Positions 1 to 9,008 are shown, numbered from the stretch's first letter. The stretch: 64,000 bases of DNA from Accumulibacter sp. (GCA_017302455.1 JAFLDO010000016.1:1-64000); one strand, 5' to 3'. The notes: generated by a model from the letters alone, not told the origin. Translations and numbers: made by a program.

Positions 1-150
1 AGTAATCGACCGGTTCTCCACGTACGCCAGGAGAATCTTCGCCCTCTCGGCTTCACGTACCGGCGCCGTTCTCGACCGGGCCAGATCCCCGAGCATCTCC
101 TCTTCCGCCGCCGTCAAGGCCAGTGCCACCCGACTCGTCTTTCCCGACAT
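1..150 (-). CDS. IS630 family transposase, N-terminal 50 residues (partial)
   Basis: The ATG at 150-148 opens a frame that runs off the left edge. Its product begins MSGKTSRVALALTAAEEEML and continues through a helical region ending in ENRSIT. This matches what I recall of the start of the helix-turn-helix domain of IS630-type transposases, where a Leu/Ala-rich helix with an Arg-rich segment (AERAKILL) precedes the 'SITAIAR' recognition helix. The catalytic DDE domain is not in the window. Assignment is from remembered family sequence, not a search. Confidence 0.6.
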   Translation of the reverse strand, partial: MSGKTSRVALALTAAEEEMLGDLARSRTAPVREAERAKILLAYVENRSIT

Positions 151-230
151 GACCACACCTCACACACAAACGTCTTGAAATCATGTCAGTATCGCCGAAT
201 CTTCATGTCTATTGTTGAAACGAACTACTA
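1..230 (-). mobile_element. IS630-type element, left-truncated by window edge
   Basis: The segment carries the first part of an IS630-like transposase gene (see 1-150) and about 80 bases of non-coding DNA upstream of its start, which would be one end of the element. It stops where the IS110 transposase reading frame resumes near 231. IS630/Tc1 elements insert at TA dinucleotides, and TA occurs at the junction (226-230), so insertion of this element into the IS110 gene is plausible. The other end lies outside the window, so terminal repeats cannot be compared. Confidence 0.55.
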
Positions 231-710
231 GAGCCCTATCGGACCACCCTGGCGCTGATGCAAACCATCCCCGGCATCGACGCCATTGGCGCCGCCTTGC
301 TGCTGGTCGAGATCGGCAACGACATGGATGCCTTCGGCTCGGTGGATCGGCTGGCCTCCTGGGCCGGCATCTGTCCTGGCAACAACGAGTCCGCCGGGAA
401 GCGGAAGTCCGGGCGCATCCGAAAAGGCAACCCCTGGGTTCGTCGCTTGCTCTGCCAGTTCGCTCACGCCGCCAGTCGTACCCAATGCGCCTTCAAGTCC
501 AAATTCGAGGCCCTACGCTTGCGACGAGGCCATAAACGCGCCATTGTCGCCATCGCCCACAAGGTCCTCAAAACCGTCTTCTTGTTGATCCGCCGACAGA
601 CGCATTACCGGGACTCGGTCGTCGACTTCGAAGCCATGTCGGTTACACGTAACGCCCCTCGCTGGTTGAAAATGCTCAGAAAGCACGGCTTTATCCCCGC
701 CGCCGCCTGA
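231..710 (+). pseudogene. IS110 family transposase, C-terminal fragment
   Basis: The frame is open from just after a stop at 216-218, with recognisable homology from about 231 (EPYRTTLALMQTIPGID) to the stop at 708-710. It contains the hallmark C-terminal Transposase_20 region of IS110/IS116/IS902 elements: TIPGIDAIGAALLLVEIG, then SWAGICPGNNESAGKRKSG and a Lys/Arg-rich tail ending in HGFIPAAA. The N-terminal RuvC-like DEDD catalytic domain is absent, so the gene is 5'-truncated and inactive, apparently by the IS630-type element on its left. No genuine start codon is needed for this call; ATG 258 is internal. Confidence 0.8.
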
Positions 711-735
711 CTATCTCTCCCGTCGAGCCGCTCCT

Positions 736-1335
736 TCATGGCATCAGGCGCCAAGCCTTCGCTTGGCCTCTCCACAGGGTTCTTTCACGGTAAGCGGTGG
801 TGGTCACTTCGATGCCGATGATGTCTTTGGTGGTTTCGTCGACCGCCAGATGGATCTTGCGCCAGGTGCGGCGCTTGCCCACCCCGTGCTGACGCACTTT
901 CCATTCGCCTTCGCCGAGGATCTTCAGACCGGTCGAATCGACCACCACGTGCGTCGGCCCCTGACGCGGGCGGCGCGGTATCTTCACCGAAAGCTCTCCG
1001 GCACGTCGCGACATGTGGGTGTGGTCCGGCACCGGCAGGTCCAGGTGACACAGGCGCATCAGCGACTTGATCAGTCCTTCCGTCGCGCGGTACGGCAACT
1101 GGAACAAGGTCTTGATTGTCAGGCACGTCTGAATGCCGGTCTCCGAGTACCACCCGGGCTTGCCGCGCCCGATCGGACGCGGCGGCGTCCAACTGCCCCG
1201 GATACTCGCCTCGTCGAACCAGATCGTCAGATTGCCTCGATTGACCAGCGCCCGGTCGTACTCCGACCAGTTCGTCACCCGATACCGTTGTCTGAGGCCC
1301 ACCTCGCCTGTCTCTAGCTTCACTCGCATTGCCAT
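736..1335 (-). pseudogene. IS5-type (DDE) transposase, C-terminally truncated
   Basis: Read on the minus strand from ATG 1335, the product starts MAMRVKLETGEVGLRQRYRV and has the order typical of IS5-group transposases: NWSEYDRALVNRGNLTIWFD, a TIKTLFQLPYRATEGL segment, VVVDSTGLKI (first catalytic Asp), and KIHLAVDETTKDIIGIEVTT. After TTTAY the frame enters unrelated sequence (RERTLWRG) and ends at 736-738, so the second Asp and final Glu of the DDE triad are missing. The breakpoint near 780 coincides with the IS110 side. The frame extends upstream to 1629, but that part is antisense to the neighbouring ligase gene and is not included. Confidence 0.75.
750..767. repeat. Perfect 7-bp hairpin downstream of IS110 remnant
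   Basis: GCCAAGC (750-756) and GCTTGGC (761-767) form a perfect 7-bp stem around a CTTC loop. It lies at the join between the IS110 remnant and the truncated IS5-type gene. It could be a stem-loop in the IS110 terminus or simply a terminator-like structure; no U-tract follows on either strand. Confidence 0.5.
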
Positions 1336-1474
1336 GCCAACCTCCTCGGACACCCACACCCCGCCACACCCGGGATCATGCCAATATACTACATCAACGA
1401 CCAGCAGGTCCGTATTGATCGAGAGCGATCGATCCTGCCGACGGCTAGCGGTGGAAGCACGCGGGATCGGCGAC

Positions 1475-2785
1475 TCAGGAGGTCGGTCTGGGTACTGCCT
1501 CCTGAACTTCTCTTGTGCTGGCGGACTTGCGCCTTTCATTGATCGTCGCGTCAACCAGAACCACGAAACCGACCATGTAGTACGGAAGGTCGAAATGGAC
1601 CAACGACAGGAAGGCACCACCGACTGCAAACCCCGCCAGGCTGGCTTGCGACATTCGCATCAACAGGGGCGCCCACGCGGCAAATTCCGGTTCGTGCCGC
1701 GCCTTCGCCGCCACCTCGTTAGCCTTTCGCCACGCCAGAATCCCGATGAGCACGTAGAGAAGCAGGCCGGGGAAGCCGTGCTCACCCAGCGCCTGGAAAT
1801 AGATGCTATGGGCTACGTAGACCTGGCCTTGCCAATCGAAACTCATGTCTCTCGGAGCATACATGGCGAAGACTGTGGGGATATCCGCGTTAAAGCCGGC
1901 ACCAACCAGAGGTCTGTCCAGCGCCAATGTCCAGAGGGTCTTCCAGGTATAGATTCGCGACATCGCCGACGAGTCCTGATCGAAGGATTCAATGGTACTC
2001 ATGCGGCCAGTCCATGTTTCTGGCATAAAAAGAATCCCTAGCAGGAGCACACCGCCGAGGATCAGTGTCGTCAACACCGGTTTCTTGCTCTTCATGGCCA
2101 CGAAAAAAGTCATCCCCACCACCGCCAGGAGGGCACCCCGCGACTGGGTGCCCAGAATGCCCAGGAAGTTCGTCGCGATCAGAAAGACCATCCCGTAACG
2201 CACATAGCGGTGCGTGGCTGTCTGAAAAAGGTAGTACATGAATGGGACGACCATGACCAAAGCGACTCCCAGCTCATTGTTCCCCGCGATCACCCCGCCT
2301 CCGGGCCCCCATACGCGCCCGCCTCCGCCGGTAGTAACGGTCCAAAGGCCTCCCTTCATTCCATAGAAACCGATTGATAGCGTAATCACCCAGAGCAGAG
2401 CCTCAATCTGCTCACGTCCACGTATCAGCATCACAGTGAGAAAAATAAAGAAATGAATCTTTACGACAAAAACCCACCGGTCGAATATGGCAGCCCCGCT
2501 ATCAATGGCAAAGAAACTGGTCACCGTCATCCATAGCAGAAACAGCAGGTAGGTCGTGGTGATGGACGACGAGGGAAACGGGTGTCGGTCGCGCGAAAAG
2601 AGGAAGCCGGCGAGAGTGGCCAATGCCACCATGTGGGAAAACGGCATGGTCTGAGCAAACCCGAAGGCCATTCGATGCGGAACCATCATCGCCAGCCAGG
2701 CCCAGACGTAGACACCGACCCTCGGCTTGCCCAGAATGAAGGGAATGAGACCGAGGATGATCAACGTAATCAGAATGTCACGCAT
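1475..2785 (-). CDS. O-antigen ligase / O-glycosylation-type polymerase, exosortase A locus
   Basis: A 436-residue polytopic membrane protein with about 10-12 hydrophobic segments. The Wzy_C signature is visible: GTQSRGALLA (about 212-221) and, in a later periplasmic loop, HSIYFQALGEHGFPG. This fits the exosortase A-associated ligase/polymerase family I know as TIGR03097, expected to polymerise or transfer lipid-linked repeat units on the periplasmic face. It is the last gene of the minus-strand EPS locus, 9 bp after the CapK-like gene. The 3' end lies 140 bp from an IS5 remnant, so the locus may once have continued leftward. The exact acceptor (polysaccharide or protein) cannot be told from sequence. 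Confidence 0.85.
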   Translation of the reverse strand: MRDILITLIILGLIPFILGKPRVGVYVWAWLAMMVPHRMAFGFAQTMPFSHMVALATLAGFLFSRDRHPFPSSSITTTYLLFLLWMTVTSFFAIDSGAAIFDRWVFVVKIHFFIFLTVMLIRGREQIEALLWVITLSIGFYGMKGGLWTVTTGGGGRVWGPGGGVIAGNNELGVALVMVVPFMYYLFQTATHRYVRYGMVFLIATNFLGILGTQSRGALLAVVGMTFFVAMKSKKPVLTTLILGGVLLLGILFMPETWTGRMSTIESFDQDSSAMSRIYTWKTLWTLALDRPLVGAGFNADIPTVFAMYAPRDMSFDWQGQVYVAHSIYFQALGEHGFPGLLLYVLIGILAWRKANEVAAKARHEPEFAAWAPLLMRMSQASLAGFAVGGAFLSLVHFDLPYYMVGFVVLVDATINERRKSASTREVQEAVPRPTS

Positions 2786-2794
2786 GGTCGTCGG

Positions 2795-4168
2795 TCAGTT
2801 GCGAGTTGCTTGGGATGTGGCGGCCGACACACGGCTGACGACGTAGCGGAACTTGCCGGACGCCTCGCTGGCAATCGCGGCAACCCTATCGACCCGAACA
2901 TCAACCGTTTCACCCAGGCGCGCTTTGAAGTCGCGCACGATCCGCTCCTCCGACGCCCGCTCAAATGCCGGCCCGGCAACCACCTGGACAAGCGTCTGGT
3001 CGATCGATACCTGCTCGATCCTGAAACGCTCGACACCCGGTAGATCGCGCAGCGTGTAGATCAGCGCGAGGCCGTGCATCACGGTCCCATCACGCGCAAC
3101 GACGAAATCTGTGGTACGTCCCTGGACGTCTTCCAGAACCGGCAAACCGCGACCACAGGCACAGGTCTTGTCGCTCAGCAGACCTATATCTCCCGTACGG
3201 TAGCGAACAAACGGAAAGTCTCCTGTCGCCATGTGCGTGACGACGATCTCACCGGGTTCCCCAGGCGCTGCCGGCTTGCCATCGGGACGTACGGTCTCGA
3301 CAACGATGTCCTCGGCGCTGAGATGCAGGCTGCCGGCAGGGCACTCGTGGGCGATGAAGCCAGCATCGCGCGCCCCGTAGCCATTGGCCACTGGGCAGCC
3401 GAACACCTGACTGATCACGGCGCGTTGTTGATCGTACAGCTTCTCTGAAGTCACGAAAACCACCTTGATTCCAAGGCCACGCATATCCAGATTCCTCTGC
3501 TGCGCACGCTGGGCGATCAACGAGAGGCTCGAAGGATAGCCGAAGAGCATTGCTGGACGTCTGTCGCGGATGGCGTCGACGAAGTGGTCGAGGTTCGCAG
3601 CTGACATTTCGAAAGCTGGCAACAGGTGGCTTCTCATGATTCCGTCACGCAGGCGCCGAAGCCGATCCTGGGCACCGAGTTCAATCGGACTGCCCCAGAC
3701 CACCAGTTCACGATCGCCAATGTCCACATCCCACCACCGTGTAGCGCGCCACTTCGCCGCAACGTCGTGGCTCTTTCGTCCCTTTCCCATGTAGAAGATC
3801 AGTGGCTCGCCCGACGATCCACCGGTGTTGTAGCGCGTCAGCGGTCCATGGCCATCCGCCTTCAGCCGCTCGACATGGGCCCGTATATCCGGCTTGTCGA
3901 GCAGCGGCAACAGCGACAGCTCGGCCGTTGTACGGACGCTTGCAGGATCGAAGCCCAGGCGGCGGAACAAGTCCCGGTAGTACGGGACTCGCGCCCCGAT
4001 GGCCACCAGGAAGTCGCGCAAGCGCAGAGCCTGCTCCTCGGCTACGCGATCCACGGGCCACCACTGGCTCTTCTCCAGCCGCTGCCGCCTCGCCACCGAA
4101 TCGTGGCCTTTGAGGCGTTCATGCAGCGGGAACAGAAGACGCGAACAAATCCCGGTATACAGACTCAA
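2795..4168 (-). CDS. CapK / phenylacetate-CoA ligase-like adenylating enzyme
   Basis: About 457 residues of the AMP-binding (PaaK/CapK) superfamily. It has the adenylate-forming P-loop YNTGGSSGEP (about 113-122), the SEKLYDQQR and NGYGARDAGF segments, and the VRYRTGDIG motif; a Cys-rich TCACGRGLP follows, as in PaaK-type ligases. Such enzymes in capsule and EPS loci probably activate a carboxylic acid for attachment to the glycan, but the substrate is unknown. I chose TTG 4168 because AAGGAG (4180-4175) lies six bases upstream; a TTG at 4186 would place that Shine-Dalgarno inside the gene. It follows the methyltransferase gene in the operon and precedes the ligase gene by 9 bp. Confidence 0.8.
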   Translation of the reverse strand: MSLYTGICSRLLFPLHERLKGHDSVARRQRLEKSQWWPVDRVAEEQALRLRDFLVAIGARVPYYRDLFRRLGFDPASVRTTAELSLLPLLDKPDIRAHVERLKADGHGPLTRYNTGGSSGEPLIFYMGKGRKSHDVAAKWRATRWWDVDIGDRELVVWGSPIELGAQDRLRRLRDGIMRSHLLPAFEMSAANLDHFVDAIRDRRPAMLFGYPSSLSLIAQRAQQRNLDMRGLGIKVVFVTSEKLYDQQRAVISQVFGCPVANGYGARDAGFIAHECPAGSLHLSAEDIVVETVRPDGKPAAPGEPGEIVVTHMATGDFPFVRYRTGDIGLLSDKTCACGRGLPVLEDVQGRTTDFVVARDGTVMHGLALIYTLRDLPGVERFRIEQVSIDQTLVQVVAGPAFERASEERIVRDFKARLGETVDVRVDRVAAIASEASGKFRYVVSRVSAATSQATRN

Positions 4169-4253
4169 GCACTTCTCCTTGTGCAATAGACACTGCTCGC
4201 GTGTTGGTTGGCGGGTCGCGATCTCCGGCTGACCGTCCCACCAGCAATACCGA

Positions 4254-4973
4254 TCAACGCACCACGCCAGGTTTGCGCAGCGTTACCAGGATCCAGCCGC
4301 GCAGAAAGCCAAGACTGTCGAAACGACTGATCAGTTTCTCGTAGCAGGTCCCCAGGAAGAAAAGACCAGCATTGAACATCAGATAGTTCGGATACTGGCT
4401 CAGATACTCGAAGGACTCTACTGTGAGCCGTGCCGACGCTGCCAGCCGTTCGACGTCGGCGCGTGTATTGGTCCGATAGGCTGTTGGAAAGGTATCCTCC
4501 TCGGCCCTTCCTTCCACCTTGCTGACGATTCGGGCATGAAAGCGATTGGGAACCAGACGCGCCACCAGCGTACCGTAGTCCCACATGTTGGCGGTCAGGA
4601 AAAGCACTGCCCCCCCGGGGCGCAAGACGCGCGAGAGTTCCTTGTACACCGCTTCCGGGTCCGTCAAATGCTCGAACACGCTGCGCGAGATGATGAGGTC
4701 GACACTCGCGTCAGGCAACGGCATCGCCGAAAGATCAGCGTTATAGGCGTCGATTCCAGGAGGAACATCGGTGAAACTCACCAGTTCCACGCCGATGAGG
4801 CCGCGTGCTCGTCCCAGATACTTTCTGAGGACCGGAACGGTGCGACCGCAGCCGGCGTCAAGCAACACGCTGTCGGGTGTCAGCAAGGACTCGACGCGCT
4901 CCTCATACACCCGATAGGGATGCGGGCTGTTGGCGTAGTATTTCCGCAGCAGTGTTTCGGAAAGGGCAGTCAT
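4254..4973 (-). CDS. Class I SAM-dependent methyltransferase
   Basis: 239 residues with Methyltransf_11 features: motif I VLLDAGCGRTVPVL (about 37-50) for S-adenosylmethionine, an acidic strand end (GIDAYNADLSAMPLPDASVD), and the post-motif LSRVLRPGGAVLFLTAN. The C-terminal region has a hydrophobic segment (YLMFNAGLFFLGTCYEKL), so the protein may be membrane-associated. It lies between a glycosyltransferase gene and the CapK-like gene, 88 bp after the former, and probably methylates a sugar or lipid-linked intermediate of the EPS. Substrate unknown. ATG 4973 is the first start in the frame and fits family length. Confidence 0.85.
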   Translation of the reverse strand: MTALSETLLRKYYANSPHPYRVYEERVESLLTPDSVLLDAGCGRTVPVLRKYLGRARGLIGVELVSFTDVPPGIDAYNADLSAMPLPDASVDLIISRSVFEHLTDPEAVYKELSRVLRPGGAVLFLTANMWDYGTLVARLVPNRFHARIVSKVEGRAEEDTFPTAYRTNTRADVERLAASARLTVESFEYLSQYPNYLMFNAGLFFLGTCYEKLISRFDSLGFLRGWILVTLRKPGVVR

Positions 4974-5061
4974 GGCAGTTTTCCAAAGGACAGGTCACAG
5001 CGTTCCAGCGCTCTCGGGCACGACGATTTCCGCATGGACGGTGACCGAAACCACGTAATAC

Positions 5062-6195
5062 TCAGGATTCTCTTCGTTCGGCAGCAACCCGACGATACGC
5101 GTCAAGCCACTGCCTCCGTACTCGGGGCCAGGCGTACGTGTGTGCCTGTTCCAGGCCGGCCTGCCTGAGAGCCGCAGCCAGGCCGGCATCCCGCAAGACG
5201 CGAAGGGCTTCAGTGGCCATCGTTGCATGGTCGCCGACCGGCACCAGCAGGCCACTGACGCCCTGCTCGACCAAGTCAGGAATGCCACCCGCACAGGTAC
5301 TGACAACCGGCACACCACTGGCAAACGCCTCGAGTATCGACACCGGCATGTTGTCGACTGTGCTCGGGTTGAGCAGGCAGTCCGCCGATGCGTAAAGCGC
5401 CGGTATATCCGCGTTGGCAATGCGTCCAGTGAAGCTCACCGCGGTCTGGAGACCAAGGTCGGCAACCAGAGCCTCCAGGCGCGAAAGCTCCGGCCCAGTA
5501 CCGGCAATGGTCAAGCGCGCACATCGGAAACCATCCCGGATTCGCGCGAAAGCGCGGATCGCTGTCGGAATGTCGTAGATAGGCTCCAGGTTACGCGTAA
5601 CCACGAGATGCGGCGCATCGCCAAACATTCGCGCGCGCCCCGGTACGAAACGAGACAGATCGATAATGTTGGGAACCACTTCGGCCGACAGGCCATAGCG
5701 GGAGAAAACCCTGAAGAGGAACTTCGAAGGGGTCACTCGCAGCGATGCGCCGGCAAGCATGCGGAGCACATGGCGAGGTGCCGACGCAAAGAATGCATCG
5801 GCGTTCCCGCCTCGGTAGTTGATGATCACCGGAGTCCCTCGGAGTCGGGCAATGAGCAGTGCGGGTGCAGCACACAAGTGCCAGCTCCAGCCCGAGTTGG
5901 CAAGGACGTGCATCACCTGCGCCCGCCCCGCGGCCTGCCAGAGGCGCAGCAAGTAGGGCAGCAAGCGAAAACCTGCACGCAAGAAAGGCAGTCTGCCTGC
6001 CCATGCCGGTCGATACGACGCGTTGGTACACACCAACTCGGCCTCGACGCCTTCATCGCGCAGGAGGCGAACGAGTTGCTCACATTGGTTCGCCATACCA
6101 CCAGACGGCGGTGGGAGTGGCCCGACAACGCAAACGGCCGGCCACAGATCGGCGTCCGCGAGGATCGGTCGTGCTGCGTCGACCAAAGTGCTCAC
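5062..6195 (-). CDS. GT4 family glycosyltransferase
   Basis: A GT-B fold glycosyltransferase of about 377 residues. The N-terminal acceptor domain starts with VCVVGPLPPPSGGMANQ, the Gly-rich loop of GT4 enzymes. The C-terminal donor domain has LTIAGTGPELSRLEAL and the E-x7-E-type motif SILEAFASGVPVVST (about 286-300). I chose GTG 6195 because it overlaps the stop of the upstream transglutaminase gene (GTGA), the pattern used repeatedly in this locus; the longer frame to 6294 would be entirely antisense-like additional residues within the upstream gene. It acts in the cytoplasm, adding a sugar to the undecaprenyl-linked repeat unit; donor sugar not predictable. Confidence 0.85.
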   Translation of the reverse strand: MSTLVDAARPILADADLWPAVCVVGPLPPPSGGMANQCEQLVRLLRDEGVEAELVCTNASYRPAWAGRLPFLRAGFRLLPYLLRLWQAAGRAQVMHVLANSGWSWHLCAAPALLIARLRGTPVIINYRGGNADAFFASAPRHVLRMLAGASLRVTPSKFLFRVFSRYGLSAEVVPNIIDLSRFVPGRARMFGDAPHLVVTRNLEPIYDIPTAIRAFARIRDGFRCARLTIAGTGPELSRLEALVADLGLQTAVSFTGRIANADIPALYASADCLLNPSTVDNMPVSILEAFASGVPVVSTCAGGIPDLVEQGVSGLLVPVGDHATMATEALRVLRDAGLAAALRQAGLEQAHTYAWPRVRRQWLDAYRRVAAERRES

Positions 6196-7214
6196 CGTGC
6201 GCCTCGCGCCGCCAAGCGCCGCCCTGCCGTCCACCAGGCGACCAGACAGACCAACAGCACCAGCAGGGCAGCAGCACCCGTAGCGCCGACCCACAACAGG
6301 TGGCTGCGCACCGACTGAATGGCCTCGACCTGCCGTCGATTGTTCGGCTCTTCAAGAATCCTCACGCCCGGATATACGCCTTGAACGATACCGCCGAGTT
6401 GTTCGAGCGCACGCGACACCGAGCCAAAGGTGCGCACGAGTTGCGCCTGGTCATAGGAGAAGACATTGTTGCCCCACACGGCATACCACTCATCCAGGCC
6501 ACGGCGGTAGTATTCCCACGCCCGCTCCGGCGTCGCAGCGCCGGAGCGGGCCGTCGGATGGAGTGGCAGCAGACGCACGGTAGTGGCGTTGGCGCGCATG
6601 GACGCATGGACCTCGAGCGCCGACATGGGCACGCCGTCGACACCGACGAAGTAGTTGTTTTCGAACACGTCAAGGAGCTGCCAACGCCCAATGTCGCGGT
6701 TCCATACTTCGACCCAGACGTGCCCATGACCGCCGAACCCATCAAACGAGAAAGCCCAGCTCCGCACCGGGATACCGGCCGCTAGCGCCAAGCCCGAAAA
6801 AACGCGGGCGAAATCGCCGCAGTAGCCTTCGCCGGTACCAACGATGCGCCGATAGCTGTCAAGCAGGTCGGACTGGATTGCGCCGCCCAACAACACCGGA
6901 CTTGAACCGAGCAGATGTTGACTGATGGCGACCGCTCGTTCCCAGTCGGACGGCATCCCGTCCAACCCGAGGCGACTGACTGCATCGACGAACTCCGGAT
7001 AGGGCGCGCCACGCTCAAGCAAGAAGTCAGCCGGCACGTTGGCCGGCGTCCAAGCAAGATCGCCTTCGTTGCCGGCAACCAAGACCAGAGCGTTGCGCAT
7101 GCGAACCATCTCGGTCGAACTGCTCAGGTATGGCGCCAGAGAGAGCAGCGCTCCCACCAGCACCAGCAAGCTGATCCAGACACCTCGGCGCCAGAAACGG
7201 ACAGCTGCCGACAC
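6192..7214 (-). CDS. Membrane-anchored transglutaminase-like protein
   Basis: 340 residues. An N-terminal membrane anchor (about 12-32, WISLLVLVGALLSLAPYL) is followed by a transglutaminase-like cysteine-protease fold with the full triad visible: Cys132 in GEGYCGDFAR, His165 in GGHGHVWVEVW, and Asp182 in WQLLDVFEN. A second membrane segment lies near 305-328 and is followed by a short basic tail. The catalytic domain would face the periplasm. Sequence alone does not separate peptidase from amide-transfer activity. The start is GTG 7214, 11 bp after the dehydrogenase stop. Transglutaminase-like proteins are recurrent members of EPS loci, where their role is undefined. Confidence 0.8.
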   Translation of the reverse strand: MSAAVRFWRRGVWISLLVLVGALLSLAPYLSSSTEMVRMRNALVLVAGNEGDLAWTPANVPADFLLERGAPYPEFVDAVSRLGLDGMPSDWERAVAISQHLLGSSPVLLGGAIQSDLLDSYRRIVGTGEGYCGDFARVFSGLALAAGIPVRSWAFSFDGFGGHGHVWVEVWNRDIGRWQLLDVFENNYFVGVDGVPMSALEVHASMRANATTVRLLPLHPTARSGAATPERAWEYYRRGLDEWYAVWGNNVFSYDQAQLVRTFGSVSRALEQLGGIVQGVYPGVRILEEPNNRRQVEAIQSVRSHLLWVGATGAAALLVLLVCLVAWWTAGRRLAARGAR

Positions 7215-7225
7215 GCTACATCATC

Positions 7226-8542
7226 CTACCAGCACAGTCCGTGGACCGCCGCCGGGATTGCCGCCGGGTTCGGTAGCCGGACCAGATCAAGGAGTACCTG
7301 CTCGGCCCGGCACGACCTCGCGAGCGTCTCGGCGATCGCCTGCCCCGATAGCCCGATCACCAGCACTTCCGACTCATTGATGACCTCCGCCAAGTCCGCC
7401 CGCATCATTTGTCCGATGTGCGGCAGATGCTTCTCGATGAAGTTGCGGTTGGCGCCAAGCAAGCTTGCCAGGTGAACCTCGGGATCGTAGATGGCAAGCT
7501 GCATGCCTTTGCCGATGAGTTGTTCGGCAAGGGTCACCAGTGGGCTCTCGCGCAGGTCGTCGGTGCCGGTCTTGAACGACAGCCCGACGAAACCGATCTT
7601 GCGCTTGCCGAAGGCCAGCAGTTTGTTCAGCGCCAGATCGAGATGATTGCGGTTCGACTGCATGATGCCACCAAGCATCGGGATGTCGACGTCGTGGATC
7701 TTGGCCAGGTAGGTAGTCGCCCGCAGATCCTTGGGCAGGCAGGAACCGCCGAAGGCATACCCGGGCCTCAGATAGGCCGTCGAAATGTTGAGCTGTGTGT
7801 CCTGACAGACCAGATCCATCACCTCGAAGGCATCCACGCCGAGTGCCGCGCACAGGCGTGCCGTCTCATTGGCAAACGTGATCTTGAGCGCATGGAAGTT
7901 GTTGCAACAATATTTCATCATCTCGGCCGAGCGAACCGATGTCTCGATGAAGCGGCATGGCAGATTGCCGAACAGTTCGCGCAGGCGCTCGACCGGGTAG
8001 GCATGGTTGGCGCCAACGACCGTGAAGGGGGGCTTGTCATAATCACGGATCGACGAGCCTTCGCGCAGGAACTCCGGCTGGAAGCAGAGGAAAAAGTCCA
8101 CGCCGTCCTTCTTGCCGGACTCGTCTTCGATGATCGGCCGCAGCACGTCCTCAACCGTGCCCGGCACCAGGGTCGAGCGAAAGACGACGATGTGCGGCGC
8201 GCTCTTGCCGGCGATTGCGCGCCCCATCTCTGCCGCCAGACGCAGGATCGCACCCTGATCCTGGCTGCCGTTGGCCGCGGATGGCGTTCCTACGCAAACC
8301 AGGGAAATTTCGCTGTCGAGCACCGCCTGCTGGGCGTCCGTGGTTACTGCGACGCGGCCACTGGCTGCAGCGAAGGCCATCAGATCGACCATTCCCTCCT
8401 CGACCACCGGCGTCTTGCCGGCCATGATCAGGTCGAGCTTGGTGGCGTCGATGTCGACCCCGATAACCTCGTGACCATCACGCGAAAGGCAGGCCAGCGA
8501 CACGGCACCAACGTAGCCCAAACCGAAGATACTGATTTTCAT
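7226..8542 (-). CDS. algD: GDP-mannose 6-dehydrogenase
   Basis: 438 residues with the three domains of the UDP-glucose/GDP-mannose dehydrogenase family: NAD-binding Rossmann fold (GLGYVG, 7-12; GVDID), central domain, and C-terminal UDP/GDP-binding domain (GLSFKTGTDDLRESP). The catalytic Cys268 lies in AFGGSCLPKDLRA, the AlgD version of the motif rather than the UDP-glucose dehydrogenase version. The expected reaction is oxidation of GDP-mannose to GDP-mannuronic acid with two NAD+. Start ATG 8542 overlaps the stop (8539) of a pseudogenised glycosyltransferase fragment. Together with two amidotransferases in this locus it suggests an amidated uronic acid in the polymer. UDP-sugar specificity cannot be fully excluded. 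Confidence 0.85.
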   Translation of the reverse strand: MKISIFGLGYVGAVSLACLSRDGHEVIGVDIDATKLDLIMAGKTPVVEEGMVDLMAFAAASGRVAVTTDAQQAVLDSEISLVCVGTPSAANGSQDQGAILRLAAEMGRAIAGKSAPHIVVFRSTLVPGTVEDVLRPIIEDESGKKDGVDFFLCFQPEFLREGSSIRDYDKPPFTVVGANHAYPVERLRELFGNLPCRFIETSVRSAEMMKYCCNNFHALKITFANETARLCAALGVDAFEVMDLVCQDTQLNISTAYLRPGYAFGGSCLPKDLRATTYLAKIHDVDIPMLGGIMQSNRNHLDLALNKLLAFGKRKIGFVGLSFKTGTDDLRESPLVTLAEQLIGKGMQLAIYDPEVHLASLLGANRNFIEKHLPHIGQMMRADLAEVINESEVLVIGLSGQAIAETLARSCRAEQVLLDLVRLPNPAAIPAAVHGLCW

Positions 8543-8673
8543 GCGAGTTTCCCTTTGCTTTGCGAGAAGTTCCTGATGCAGCGGTCGATGATCTCGTCCA
8601 GCCTTGCCATCGAATGCGGCCAGGCATGATTGCTGAGCATGCGTTGCCGTCCGGCCACCGCCAGTCGCTGCCG
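8516..8673. repeat. 158-bp direct repeat, copy 1
   Basis: Identical base for base to 12834-12991. It spans the first 27 bases of the dehydrogenase gene and the last ~130 bases of a glycosyltransferase gene (here a pseudogene). Beyond 8673 the two copies still align as homologous coding sequence but diverge. The two copies bound the block carrying the transposase remnant and three membrane/glycosyltransferase genes. Confidence 0.9.
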
Positions 8674-8983
8674 CTCGGTTGGCTTGTCCAGAGCCTGTAG
8701 GATGGCATCAGAATATTCTTCTGCGCTGTCGACAACAAGGAAATGTGTCACAGGTTCAGCGTCGACACCACCGGGAGCGATCCGGCTGGTCACCACCGGC
8801 ACACCCATAGCCATTGCCTCGAGGATCTCGTTCTGCGTCCCCCGGGCGATGTTGAGGGCGCCACCATCAGTGCCGACTGGCGGACGAACGGACGGACATC
8901 GGGCACCGACCCGGTGCCGGTAACGCCCCGCAGGTCGCCCAGCTTGCGCATCGCAGGCGAGGGATCGGCACCAATGATCAACC
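8539..8983 (-). pseudogene. C-terminal fragment of exosortase A-associated glycosyltransferase (TIGR03087-like), frameshifted
   Basis: Paralogous to the C-terminal third of the intact gene at 12857-14071. The 5' part reads LIIGADPSPAMRKLGD through SVPDVRPFVRQSALMVAP. A one-base deletion then shifts the frame (GCGCCCTC here against GCGCCGCTC in the intact copy near 8860), and homology resumes in another frame as MAMGVPVVTSRIAPGG to QSKGKLA. The N-terminal two thirds is missing and unrelated IS-terminal DNA begins at about 8984. The stop overlaps the start of the dehydrogenase gene exactly as the intact copy overlaps a vestigial dehydrogenase start at 12860. Confidence 0.85.
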
Positions 8984-9008
8984 TAATTCTACTTTGTCAG
9001 ATTGCCTT

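Noticed and set aside
1336..1629. N-terminal extension of the IS5-type transposase frame
   Set aside because: Codons upstream of 1335 lead into the ligase gene read in the wrong phase and show no transposase similarity.
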